A stretch of DNA of 64,000 nt from Neckera pumila. Its lineage: Eukaryota; Streptophyta; Bryopsida; Hypnales; Neckeraceae. Shown here in pieces: positions 23,449 through 35,560 of this stretch. The DNA is taken from assembly GCA_963969595.1 (NCBI GenBank), contig OZ018418.1, positions 11,041,001 through 11,105,000 on the forward strand, read 5' to 3'. Under the pieces are notes generated by a model. The model searched no databases, was not told where the DNA came from, and saw only the letters and a list, made by a program, of their open reading frames with translations. The position numbers were made by a program, and so were the translations under genes. Every line of letters starts with the position of its first letter. Positions within the stretch are counted from its first letter, which is position 1.

Positions 23449-24294
23449 ATGCAGCAAGCCACATCTCCTGTATCAGGGCAACCGTCCTCAAGCAAATCAA
23501 TGAATCTCCGGAGCATTGCAGTAGTTACTTTGCCAATTATTATAAGAAGTGAAAGCAAAGAGGAGCCAGCACTTGAGGAAGAGGTTTTGGATGCAAGGCG
23601 TCTAACTTCTGCAATACGTAGCACTCCAAGAGCAGAAGTTGCAGAGGACAATGATGATGTGCCATTGGAAAGACTTTTGAACATCAATTGTAATGCGTCT
23701 TTAAATCGAGTGGCGACCACGAACATTGCTAGGGTGATGAGATCTAAACCAACCCTTTTGACACGGCCAACGCTAGATTAAATTCCAATGCAGACCTTTG
23801 ATAAAGAAGTTTGCATCTTCCGTTCCTCAGCTTTCTCCATATCCGGCCTTGGAGAATTATCATTGCAAATACGTGTACGCAACAGTTATGGAAAAATGCA
23901 TATCATGAGGATTGACAAGAAGGCACAGAGGAATCCTAAACATCCAAACCATGTTGTCCATCCGTTTTTCATAGGTGCGTCTAATTCCACCCAAAACATC
24001 GGGGCGGTTGGGCACTCATACATCGAAGGGCGACTCCCTGGACCTAACATGGATGGAACCATTGATACATTGAGTTTGACAAAATGTTTGGTACAAACTC
24101 AGAGAGAAGAGGGGGTAGACACTAAAATGCAAAACTTAAATTTGGAGGTAAAACATGAGTTGCAATATATAACAATACCAAGTGAAGATGACAAGAATGA
24201 GAGCCCTACCAGCAACAAGAGCACGGATGAGTCACACAAAGGTAAGGACCTTATAGCTGACGAAGTATCTAGCAATGACACCTTTTCACCATAA
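23449..24294 (+). other. Two adjacent open frames, possible hypothetical gene or TE fragment
   Basis: Frames 23449-23781 (110 codons, acidic and Arg-rich: ESKEEPALEEEVLDARRLTS, AEVAEDNDDVPLERLL) and 23788-24294 (168 codons, with a Ser/Asp/Glu/Lys-rich tail: DDKNESPTSNKSTDESHKGK) follow each other on one strand. The composition is that of disordered protein. No domain is recognised and no start or splice site decides between a gene and chance. The overlapping minus-strand frame at 23268-23726 looks less protein-like. Confidence 0.25.
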
Positions 24295-24588
24295 TTAGTA
24301 TTATTGGAGATGTAGAGGAAGTAAAGTAGTATTACAAGGATTTAGCATAGTTCTTTTGTAGTGAAGATTTGTGGCTAAAATTTACAGTAGAATAGCCTTT
24401 TCTAAACTTCATTTCCAAATTTCTTTCTTTGGATACTACTTTGTGCCCTAAATCCCAAAATTGTAAACTATGACATTAAATCCGGGCCTATTCTTGGATT
24501 GTGAAACCATTTTGCAAAATGCCAAAAATTAAATAAGAAGTATAATAGTCCCACTTGCCCTAAATCCTCAATTATCCTCTATCTTTAC

Positions 24589-24830
24589 ACCCGTAGTCAC
24601 CTCGTATCCGAGACCTACAATTACCCTTACACCTAGGACTTGCAGTCGCCGTTACATTTGAAATCCGTAGTTGCCCTTACACCTGGGACCTGTAGTCATC
24701 CTAGCTTTGGGACCAAGAGTCGCCTTGAATTTGGAACCCGCAACTACCCTGCATTTTTGACCCACGGTTGTCTTAAATCTTGGAACTATGGTCACCCTGA
24801 ATTTTTGACCAGCGACTACTCAGGCCGCAT
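24589..24830. repeat. Degenerate repeat of about 25 bp, about 10 units
   Basis: Successive units vary around ACCYGTAGTCRCCCTNNATTTGGG, for example ACCCGTAGTCACCTCGTA, ACCTGTAGTCATCCTAGC and AACTATGGTCACCCTGAA. The array is diverged. Confidence 0.7.
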
Positions 24831-27494
24831 CCAAATGCACCCCTACCCATAGTCGCCCATGGTGACGTGGTCTTGGCTTTCCATGTCAATTGTCAGAGCC
24901 AACCACGTAAGACAAATCCTTTTATCGAGGGTAAATAAATTTGAAACCCTAAAACCTTATTTGATGGCATTATCCTCTACACTTAACACTTGTCATGTAC
25001 AACATGTGACATCAGACCCCAAAATGTGTCCATGGACAACACAATGCCCAGATCCCAAAATCTGTCCATCAAGACAACCCTATGTTAAAAATACTATTTT
25101 TACAAAAGAATTGATAGTGTAAATTCTTTCAAAATTTGCTAGTAAATCTTCTTTGGAAGACATATAGTATTGGACGGTCCAAGTTTTTCTAATATTTTCT
25201 AGTATATTTTCCTGAACAAGCAAATGGAATTGCCTTTTGATATACGCCACATATCCCATAACGCTTGGTGTCTTTAGTTTTGCTACTATAAAAGAATGTG
25301 TAGGACGGTGAATAGACGAATTGAAGGCTTTAGAACATATCAAACACATGTAAGGCTATATTCATAAAATTGAGACAAAATGGTTATATTTAGATATTTT
25401 TTTTCCTTCACTTCAAAGATAAGTTGTTGAAATTAAGGCTAAATATAGATAAACTTATGACTAATATACCAACAGATTACAAAATTAAAAACAGACTTTA
25501 ACATGAGAATTGGAGAAGTATGTGACATTCAGAAAGTCATACAACAATGAAAGACCTACAAAAACAAGGACATGCCAAAATTAGAAACAAAAATCCATGT
25601 AAGAGACTACAAAATATGTGACATTTTTAAAGTTGAATCATCTTCTATTGAAAAGCATCAATTTACTTGAGAATCAGATTACATGTTAAACAATTTATGT
25701 CACTTTGTATATATAATTCACTTCTAAAGAAACAAAATCCGGATTGATGTAATGGGCATTATAGTCTCAAAATGAACTGCCGTAGTGCACATGAAGCATT
25801 CTATTATTGTTTTTGGTATATAATTTAATATTTTATTAATATTAATAAAAGGATTTATGGGTCAGGGTGCTCTATAGACAAGAATCACTCTTCTAACTAT
25901 AGGTTTAGGTTTTTGAAGAGTTCTTTGCCATCTTTGTTGCTTTAATCTTTGCCCACCTTCTCATGATATCCTTGTATGAAGAAGTCTCCTGTGATCTATT
26001 TCCATTGTTAAACACAATGCATGCGCCCACCAACAGTGATTCATTATCAATCGCCTTTTACTTGGAATTGCTTTGTGGAATCACCAAGTTCAAAAGAGAT
26101 TTTGAAACTCAAGGAGGTAGTGTAAGCCCCAATCTATTGACATTGTTTTTGTTCACGTGTTTATTTCTAAGTAAAAAGCCACTTCCAAGGATCCTATGTC
26201 AAAAGCTACCGTTAGTTGATTTTGTAGACCGGCCACTAATAGATTGTTGGAAAGGAGATCCAACATCCACATGGTTAGTGATATGATCTGCACTATATGA
26301 ACCAAATAATCCCTCCTTATTTCCACCCCCCAGTGTGGTATCTTCCTTATGGTTTTTCACTTGGACACGTGTATGTGTAGACATGAGGTTGGACAAAACA
26401 TCATCTTCAGCATCTTCTTCAGCATGTACATAGAGTTTTTTGTGTAAGGTAATTTAGTTATGCTGAGTGAGCAAATATAACCACAGTTCACTTGGTGTAG
26501 ACTATTTTTGCTTCAATGGGGACGGCAAGCAAAGCGGGTCCCTCACTGGTACTGAATTCGGAGGACTGTCTACAACGCCTTCCTAAGTATTCCTCAAGAA
26601 GTTGATGGCTGCCGATGCGGTGTCCAAGGCAAAACACATCACGTAAGGCTTTGAATGAGGGGCCGGAAAGCAACTCCCTCCACCTGATTTAAACATCTTT
26701 TACAGAGATGTTTCCAATCTAGAATGCAGATTCTTTGTCACCCTATCCTCGGGTAGCAAGCGCAAAATAGATCTACCAACCTGAACAAATAAGTGTATAC
26801 AAAAATGAGGCACACTTTATCCTTGATCCAAGGATAATGAGGTAAACAAGAATTGAAGACATAAAAAAAAGAAGTTATGGGCTTACAAAATGTATCCAGA
26901 ATCTATAATCCGCAATTAGAAAATGTACAACACAAAATCAAAAACATTAACAAAATTATTTGTAGAAAGCTTAATTTTGTTCCAAAGACAAGGACATCAA
27001 ATTTACTTCCTAAATATCTTGGCCTCAATAACTAAACTAATCTCGGGTAGTTTACAATGCGCCACAAGGTTGGCAGCAAACCCTCTCATTTCCTTCACAA
27101 TATCTGCTATTACAATAATGCAAATTTGTCATCAAGGCAACACCAATACAATTGGCTTCCACATACTACTGTAAGCAACCTAGATTATAGTCCTCCTACA
27201 GCCAACAAAGCCAAAGGGCAAGGCACTCCATAAAGAAAATATCCCCACAAGGTCTATATTCCCATTGCTAGAGGAATATGGCATTCTTGTCCTCATTGCA
27301 TTCAATCTTCTTTGGTGAGTCATTGAAAGAAAAAGTATTGTCTTTTCTTAAAGATGTACTGTCACTGAGATGTAAGAACAAATGGTTGGCCAAAACCGTG
27401 AGGTACATGAGCTTGTGAGCATTTTTTTGGACATCAGAGTGCTTAGGGGTGAAAGTAATTGAATAGACCAAAAACTAAAAGGATATGAATAAGC
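24831..27494. other. Intergenic, nothing firmly recognised
   Basis: The minus-strand frame 26673-26488 (LSGPSFKALRDVFCLGHRIG...) has protein-like composition and could be an isolated exon, but I do not know the family. Other frames here are weak. Confidence 0.35.
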
Positions 27495-27570
27495 ACTACT
27501 AGAATATGGCATCCAAATCAACAAAAAATGAACATTCTTTTGTTGATTTGGATATTAGATTGACCATTTT

Positions 27571-27897
27571 CAGGGTTGTCACATCTGGCATTTCAGGGTC
27601 ACCGGACATCCCAGACGGACGGGCAAACCAGCCTGGACGGACGGTCTGTGCCGGTTTGCACACAAATCAAAACCATGGAGCTGGACGACTGAGCGAGGAC
27701 TTAAAGGATTGGGTGGGGACTTAAGGGCGTGGACTTAAAGACGAGGCGTGGACTTAAGGGCGTGGACATAAAGACAGGGCGGGGACTTAAGGATAAAGTC
27801 AACTATATGTTGACTACATCGGACGGGCAAAACCTCAACCGAATGTTCTGGACGGACGGGTGGGCAGGCGAGCGACTTGTCTAGTATGACAACCCTG
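27571..27897. mobile_element. hAT-like MITE, copy 1, 327 bp
   Basis: The ends are CAGGGTTGTCA and, at the right, TGACAACCCTG, an exact inversion. Flanking 8-bp duplications are ACCATTTT (27563-27570) and ACCTTTTT (27898-27905), 7 of 8 identical. The interior is rich in GGCGGGGACTTAAGG-like units and holds the palindrome AGTCAACTATATGTTGACT. CAGGG ends plus an 8-bp duplication indicate a hAT derivative. Confidence 0.85.
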
Positions 27898-29621
27898 ACC
27901 TTTTTTACATATAGGTGTGGATGATGTAAATGTTGGTAAGAAATACAACATATATTTGTTGATTTGGATCAGGGTTGTCAAATCAGATGTTCCAGGGTCA
28001 CCGAACATCTGTAAGGTCCCACTTTGTCACCCAAGACTCACTATTTTCTTTTTTTTGTTTATAGTAAGTTTGAATGTACTTTTAGTCACAAAAAGCTCAA
28101 AAAAGAGTGGAAGACCAAAATAGGTGTGTTACACACCAATATAGCATTTGGTCCCTTATCAGTAAGTTGCCCTCAACTAAACCCGATTCCCATTTGTAAA
28201 TAGGTATAAAACCAGAATTTCACGTGATTAAACGGGTTTATAATAAATAGGGCTAGAATTGCCGAAACTATGATGTAGGTGACTTCTTAGGTCTAGATCT
28301 GGTCTGAGGGAATACTATTGAGGTCATATGTTCATTCCCGACAATAGGTTTCACTTTCCCCATTTTATCGAAAAAATAGCAAACCCCCCAATTGTTAGGC
28401 CTGCAGGAGTTACAATCGCAAGACGGACACCGGGAAGGAATCTAGGGATGCAATATGTTGTTCTTAGGTGGAAATCATGATTGGAGATCAACAGCAATAT
28501 TGGTTTGCCAAGATTCCCTCCTACGCAGAAGATTCCCTAATTATCGATTTTACAAGGAGGAGACAAGATTTGATTCCATTCCAAATGGTCAACCGCCAAA
28601 ACCTTGGATGGGAACTTCTTGTAAATCACCCAGGTTGCGCTAAATCTCACTAAAAATTAGAGTAGATTCTTTTATTTTAATAAGATGCTCCATCAAATTT
28701 CAAGACATTTTGATAGTCAAAAGTGCCCCAACCGGCGAGATTCCCTGACAATTGCAAAAGTTGAAGAATCCGGTGGAGTTGACCGGCGTCCCGGGAGCAC
28801 ACGGAATCCAAATGGGGTCGAAGTTGGGTCTTTTCTTACTCCCTTAGATCTTCTAAAGAACTTAGACTAGTTACTTTTCTTAGAAAAGTCAAACTCCAAG
28901 ACTGAGTTTTTATTTCTTTTTGGTGCTCAGTTAGCACTAAGTATTAATGCTTCTTTGAGGTCAAATTAGGAGGTATAGGGACTTGTAGACTATATATGGC
29001 CTTCTGAAGCCAACGGCGCAATCCGTTTGTGATTTGGAGTTGTTCTCCAATAATTAGAAGTTTGGTCCAGCGTAGAAAGTAAAAAATTAGAAGATTAGGA
29101 TGAAAATCTCAAGTGATAAGGTTACTAGTAGGAAAAGAGAGGGGGGTGAGCATCCTTGGAAATGTATATAAGGGGCTCACTTTTTTCTCACAAACACCCC
29201 TCGGACCATTATTTTGGCTTTCAAAACACGTTGGTCCATTTGTTGGATTTCTTGGGCCATTTTTGAGCCTAAAGTTATAAACGTGTGTTTTTGGAGCATT
29301 TTAAGCTCCATTGTTGCTACTTTTCATGCTCTCTTTGGAGGACATTGGGGTCCCTTCAAAGATTGTCTTCGTTTCCGGATTCTTGATTAAATACTAATTT
29401 GACCTTTTGTTATAGCAACTTGAAGTTTGTTTTCACTAACCTTTGTACTAATCTTAGATCCCCCCCTCCATACCTGGGTGTATGCCGCTTTGGGAGGCAT
29501 TCTAGTGTTTTCTTTGAAGATTTTTGTGTTCTAACACCTCTTCACTAATGTATATTCGAGTTGTAGCCTTGTACTAACCAACCTTTGTCTCATCTTGCTC
29601 TAAGTTTTTTGCAAAAAACCA

Positions 29622-29895
29622 CATACGGCAAAGCTTTGGCTTTGTTTTGTTAGAATTGTTTAGCAAATTAGAGATTTCCCGGAATACGGCGAAGCTTTGG
29701 CTTTGTTTTGTTAGAATTGTTTAGCAATTTAGAGATTTTCCAAAATACTGCAAAGCTTTGGCTTTGTTTTGTTAGAATTGTTTAGCAATTTAGAGATTTC
29801 CTTAAATATGGCGAAGCTTTGGCTTTGTTTTGTCAGAATTGTTTAGCAATTTAGAGATTTTCCAAAATACGGCGAAGCTTTGACTTTGCTTTGTT
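29622..29895. repeat. 61-bp tandem repeat, about 4.5 copies
   Basis: Units start with ATACGGCGAAGCTTTGGC or variants near 29622, 29683, 29744, 29806 and 29868 and contain TTGTTAGAATTGTTTAGCAA. It lies inside the TG..CA insertion. Confidence 0.92.
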
Positions 29896-30251
29896 TGAAA
29901 AAACTCCCAAAAAGCAATTAGAACTTGTCATCTCTCTCCAAGTTTAGTTTCCAAAATGCAAGTTTTAAAAGTTCAAGTTTAGTGTCCAAAAAGATTAGAT
30001 TTAGGCCTTACAAATCCAGTTAAAAAAGACCCTCAAAGATTATGTAGAAAGACTCTTAGAATTCTTTCCTTTAGGTGCGTAATTGATTTTTTTTTACTAG
30101 ACTCTGGAACCTCCAAAATTTGTAACCCCAACTCCTCCAAAGGCCTAGACAATGCTGGAGCGGAGCGACCAAACTAGCAGCCCAAACCCCCCTGAAGGCA
30201 GCCCAACACTCTTGTAAGGAGAGCCAATTGCGCTGCACTGCACCACATCCC

Positions 30252-30290
30252 TTCCCCCCCCCCCCCTCCCCCCCCCCCGCCTCGTCAACA
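30252..30290. repeat. C-rich homopolymer tract
   Basis: Two long C runs are separated by a single T and followed by G, in an otherwise AT-rich insertion. Confidence 0.85.
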
Positions 30291-32673
30291 CTTCAAAGGT
30301 CCAGCCAATCGTAGGCCGCCACGTGTCACTCCCGTGGAAAAAAAGGGGGCCGGCCTACAACTAGCCAACATGAGGTGACTGCAAAACTACTGGCTGTTCC
30401 AAGACTATTAGCTTGTTCCGAGACTGCTGGCTGTTTTGACTGCTAGCTTATTCTAAGACTATTGACTGTGGCTCCAGGCCATTATCTTGTTTTTTCCCAA
30501 GTTCTAAAAACCCTTGGAAAACTTAAAATTAAGGAATAGAGTAGTATAAATAAAAATAACTAAGTTAAAATTAGGAGGAGAAGAAGTAGAATTAGAGTAG
30601 AAACTAGAACTCAAGAGAAATTGCCTTCATGCCACTAATGCAAAAAATAGAGAAGTAGCAATTGTATCAAAATTCTCCATGCTCTCAAACTCCAAGTAGT
30701 AGACAACAATTAGAATAGGAAGCCATTTGAAGGAAGAAGAGAATAGGAAGAAAAGTTGAAGGGAATTTAGGAAGAGATAGGATTAGGTGGAAATCTAGGA
30801 AAGACAATTAGAACCATCACAACTTGGATAGAATAATAATTGACCAAGGAGTTGAAGAGTCAATTATTGTTTAGGAGTTGACTTCAATTGTTTATTCCAA
30901 GACTAGTCAACCTTTGGGATATTTAAATAATTGAAGTAAAATAGTCCTAAAAGAAAAAGAAAGAGTAGAAGTAGAAAGAAAAAAAAGTAGGAAAAAAACT
31001 AGAAATTTGTATTAAACCTTTATCTTTAAACGGTGAGCAAAATTCCAAGATAGCACCCAAGGATGGCAAACTGGGAATATCTCAAGGAGCTATTCTACAA
31101 TACGGCGGATGAAAGGCAATTTGAGGTAAATCACTGAACTCTATCCCTTCTTTTTAAATTGTTTAGATTAGCAATTCTAAATACTTAGCCGAATTTCAAG
31201 ACCGATTCAAAGCATCAAGATTAGATGTTTTCTCAAGTTTAGATTTTAAAATTTGTAGATTAGGATTAGGGCTTTCCAAAACCATCTCACACTTAGGATT
31301 CGTAGTTAAATGAGTGAGATATGGAGGGATGAAGTTTAGGACCTAATTTGGATGAAAAGTAATTAGAAGAGGAATAAAAAATTAGGTTTAAGAGTGATCA
31401 ACGGATGAAGTTTTGAACACCGATTAGCGGTCAAACTTCATCCATCAATAACTTTTGATAGGATAAGTGGAATATCAAACAAGAGGACATTTTGAAGAGC
31501 TTAGGTCAGCTTCTAGAAGGAACAAATCTAAAAATCCTAAAAGTGGTAACTTACCAAGGCTTAATCAAAACCTCAAGGAACAAGGGTAGAAAGAATTAGG
31601 TTGTCTTAACCTAATCAAAGTAAGAAGTTAGGATTAGGAGGTCAAAATAGGACCCTAAAGTAATCCTAAAATGATTTAAATTTCAAGAAAGACCACAAAC
31701 CCTAGGAGATATTCAAGGATGAGGTTTGGGTCAAGGAACGGATGAAGTTGACCTAAAATAGTTCATCCAAGTCAAAACTTAGGGGTTAGGCAGTTTTTAT
31801 TCATCTAAAATTAAGGTTCAAATTTCAAGGCTAATTGAATTAGGGAACACAATCTAAACCGTGGATGAAGTTTGAATAGCCCCAAAAGGGCTAAACTTCA
31901 TCCGTCCATAACTTTTGCTAGGAGAAGGGGCTTGAGTCAAGTTTTTATGTTTTTAGAAATGGCATGAAATGTTCTATGATTTAGGATAGATAAATTTAGA
32001 ATGTAACTAGTTCGAATTCAAAACCACCGTGACCTCTTTTTATTGAAGAAGTTAGAATAGAAATGAAATCATCAAGTAATTCAAATCTTTGCTTTTTGCA
32101 TACATTGTGGATGTTAGGAACATAGGAAAAAAGATCCATTGCTTAGAAGGAACAATGGATTGGCGCTTAGGTCTCGTAGGTTGTATAAAATCCACTTGAA
32201 AACTAGAGCCCGGTTGTGCTCACTTATTTATCAAGGATGGGTAAATAAACGCTCACAACTTCCTAGACAGACAAGCAAACCGGACCAAACAGACGGACGG
32301 TCCAGACGGATTTGCATAGAAATCAAAACTACGGAGCTTCAAATTTTGCCAAGTAAAAAAAAAGTTACCATTGATTGGGCGGGGACTTTAAGGATTGGGC
32401 GGGGACTTAAAAGACTAGACAGGGACTTAAAGGCAGGGAGTTAAAGATAAGGCGGGGACTTAAGGGACTGGGCGGAGACTTAAGGGCAGGGACTTAAAAA
32501 CGGAGCGGGGACTTAAAATGTGTCCAAGATAACTCCACATCGACTCTTTTTTAACTTCACATAAAGTCAACTATATGTTGACTACATCAGACAGGCGGAA
32601 TCTCAATCGGATGGGCGAACCGCAGAAGCAGGCAGGCGGGCGGCTTGTCCGGTATGACAATCCTGATTTTGAT

Positions 32674-34439
32674 ACTACATATTTGCTAGCAAATGAAATT
32701 AACTTTTTTTAAATTTTACAAGGTACCAATCTCCAATGGGTATTAAACAGAGTCATCCTAGGGTATCAACATGGTATCAAACACAAAGTCTGTCTTTTTT
32801 AGTTGTAGTTTCAAACTTTTTATGTTATTCGGCACTTTGGATTTTGAAATTACACCATCCTCAATTGTTGCAAAATTGTGGTAGCAAGAAGAGAAGAAAT
32901 TTGGTCGCGGAAAGCGGACACTAGTAACCATGGTATGCACTAAATGTGAGTTTCTGTGATTTTTGATTCTTGAATGGGGTTTCTAGGATTTCAATGAATT
33001 TATTGGTAAGATTTTGAGTTGTAAGATAATAATTTGGTGCAAATGCAACATGAGTACATTTTCTAGCGTTGGATTCTTTAAATCCAAACTTTGCCTTTGA
33101 CTTGCTTGCAGTCTCATTCTTATGCTTCTTACGACAATTACCGCAAAAATAGCAACCTAGAGAGGATGCGCCAAGTATAGCTTGTTCCTTGACTTGGCAT
33201 CTTTTTTTTTTACAAATTTTGAAATGTACTTTGGCACTTGCTTGCTAACCATGAAGTGTTTCTTATATTTGAATGGTCAAGGCGGCAATCATTCAATATC
33301 TAGAGCAGTTCCTTGTTATTTAATTTCGTCTTGTCATATTGCAATGAGATGAATTCGATGTTTGTTAAAGTTTTTCTATTGAATTGTTGCTCATTTATTT
33401 TAATAATCAAGAGAAGTTTTTTAATGACGCGTATTCTTTCATTATGTGCCAAAATTTGTTGTATTTGTGGCTTTGCCATGACATAGGTGTGTCCGTGCAT
33501 GAGTTAAAGTGGCAAATTTTGAAATGTAGGATTGAGCACGCATGTCATAAGGAGGTTTTACAAGATAATCTCCCTTTGATACTCTATGAATAGATGTAGA
33601 GGTTGTCTAGTCTTATTGTTCTATTTTCACCTTCTATCTCCAAGCTTTAGGTTCAAATTTAGTTCCTATTTGGATGATGCTTTTTTATTTTGTTATGTTT
33701 TGTAAGTTTATCTTTTAATTCAATTAATTGCATTGGCTCTTGTTAGTTTTGTTGAGATCTGCTTGTGGAAGCATTTTTGGTGATAAGAGGTACATAATGT
33801 TTAAGGTGTTTGCAATTCTTTGTTGTTGCACTTGTGTGACCAAATCATTTGGTGAAGCGTCATTCTAGCGAATGTAGTCAACATAGAGACAAAAATTGGA
33901 ATAAAGACAAAGAGAAACAAAGATTGTGGTCAAAGTGATGATCAAGATTGTGATACGAACAAGGATGACTGAGGAGATAGAGGAGACCGCAGAGAACAAG
34001 AATAGACAAAGCTTTGTCGCAGCCATGATCGAGACAAGTTGGTCAAATTTTTAAGGATGTTTTTGATGACTGTGACAAATTTGAATGACAATTTTCCAAG
34101 GATATTCCTAATGACTGTGACAAAGTTGGTGTTACCATTGACATCAGGTTTTTGATGACGTTTTTAAGGACTTGTTGATGTTTGGCAAGTCTCCGCAAAA
34201 ACATGGATTTCCACGTCAGCTTTGGAGGGAAAAATTTCACAGAAGGTTTGTCTGTAGAAATTAATTTTTTCTTGGATAAAAGTCTGACTGAGGTTTAAAA
34301 AAAAGGGAATGGATAATCACCAGGCAGCTTTTGGGAAAAATAAGATGACGTAGCATATGATATTGCATGCCACATGTAAATAAACTGACGTGGCATAAAA
34401 TTATGCTGATGTGGCATGCCACTTCAGCAAAGCAGGGTT
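32674..34439. other. Intergenic, nothing recognised
   Basis: Short open frames only. No supported gene. Confidence 0.45.
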
Positions 34440-35560
34440 GTCTCTTTGCGTTTTTAACACTTATATTGGAGATGTCTAACTTGTAGACTTAGAGACATCA
34501 CTAGAGACATCTTGTAAAACGTTGAGATGTTTTCTTGAACATTTCTATAGACTTTTAGATGTTTTGGGAAACGTAGTCACAGTCGGCGTAACGTCTATGG
34601 AGACATCATTAGAGCAGCCTTTGAGACATGCAAAAAATATCCTATTGGACGTATTTGTGCTGCTCCACAAAAATGTTAGTCCAACATTTTCAATGTCCCA
34701 TATAGTTTGTCTTCCCCCTACACTCCACTTGTACAAAGAGCCAATCTTCTCCCCTTTATAAACTCACATCAAGTGGCTTTTGAGGCTATGAGAATTTAAT
34801 TGCCAATTATGATGTATTTTGTATGGCATATTGTGTATGGTGTATTATGTATGATGTATAATGTATGGTGTAATGTGTATGATATATTATATTGGACATT
34901 ATGACATGCATGTGGACATCATATGAGACATCTGAGATTGTCCATATTAACATCATGCTGAATAATGCATTTCATGACATGAACATCTAATGTGACATCA
35001 TTTTATTTTTCTAAATCATACTAAATATTGCTAGAGGTATTTATGATGAAAAATAGATGTCTACATTGATGTCACAAGACATTTGGACGTCTAAAGTGAT
35101 GTCTCACAATACGTTTATGAAAACGTCTAGATGTCTGAGTTGATGTCTCAGAAAATGTACACATGTCTAACTTGACATCTTCAAAGATAGCAATAAGATT
35201 CTTGGACAACAAAAAATTATACTGACGTGGTTTGGCTCATCATCCTTGCTAGATGCCATGTCACTTTTTCCGCCGCTACATCATGTGCCACCTCAGATGC
35301 CATGTCGTGGACAAAAATGGATGAAAAAAAATTCCTATATCCATATCTGTATAATGCTTTGGTGGTTGCCACATGGCGGCCTTTAAGAACCCCATTGACC
35401 CATATTTTTTTGGATGTCCAGTCCCCGGTATGTTGGTGTTCTTATGGCTGCAATAGAAATCGCATTGCTCAAAATTGATGTTTTTTGCATGTCTTAGGTG
35501 ATGCAAAATTTTGGACGTCTACATAGACATTTCAAGACATCATACAAGACATCAACACGC
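34440..35560. repeat. Cluster of GACATC/GATGTC words
   Basis: Dozens of GACATC, AGACATCT, GATGTCT and similar words occur in both orientations over about 1.1 kb (for example AGAGACATCACTAGAGACAT near 34490 and GATGTCTCACAATACG near 35098). The spacing is irregular, so it is not a simple satellite. Such density resembles subterminal arrays of a DNA transposon, but I could not find termini. Confidence 0.5.

Larger units (their letters stand above)
28010..32257. mobile_element. TG..CA insertion, probable solo LTR or non-coding LTR element, 4,248 bp
   Basis: The limits are set by the interrupted MITE copy 2. The insertion begins TGTAAGGTCCCAC and ends GCTCACA, so the termini are TGTAAG and inverted TGTGAG. 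It is flanked by ACATC (28005-28009) and ACTTC (32258-32262), a 5-bp duplication with one mismatch. No second copy of its 5' sequence is seen near its 3' end, and there is no primer-binding site and no gag/pol frame, which fits one very long solo LTR. A TATATAAGGGG box at about 29165 could be its promoter. Contains a 61-bp tandem array and a C-rich tract. Confidence 0.55.
27970..32665. mobile_element. hAT-like MITE, copy 2, split by a 4.25-kb insertion
   Basis: The left part 27970-28009 starts CAGGGTTGTCAAATC and matches the start of copy 1. The right part 32258-32665 resumes where copy 1 would continue (CTAGACAGACAAGCAAAC against CCAGACGGACGGGCAAAC) and ends TATGACAATCCTG. Flanking 8-bp duplications are ATTTGGAT (27962-27969) and ATTTTGAT (32666-32673), 7 of 8. 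It shares the GGGGACTTAA units and the AGTCAACTATATGTTGACT palindrome with copy 1. Confidence 0.8.

Noticed and set aside
27494..27515. CACTACTAGAATATGG terminus suggesting another CACTA MITE
   Set aside because: No matching inverted right end or duplication was found within a reasonable distance.
32780..32940. Sequence near GGTATCAA that might be a retrotransposon primer-binding site
   Set aside because: It lies outside the TG..CA insertion and lacks enough match to a tRNA 3' end.
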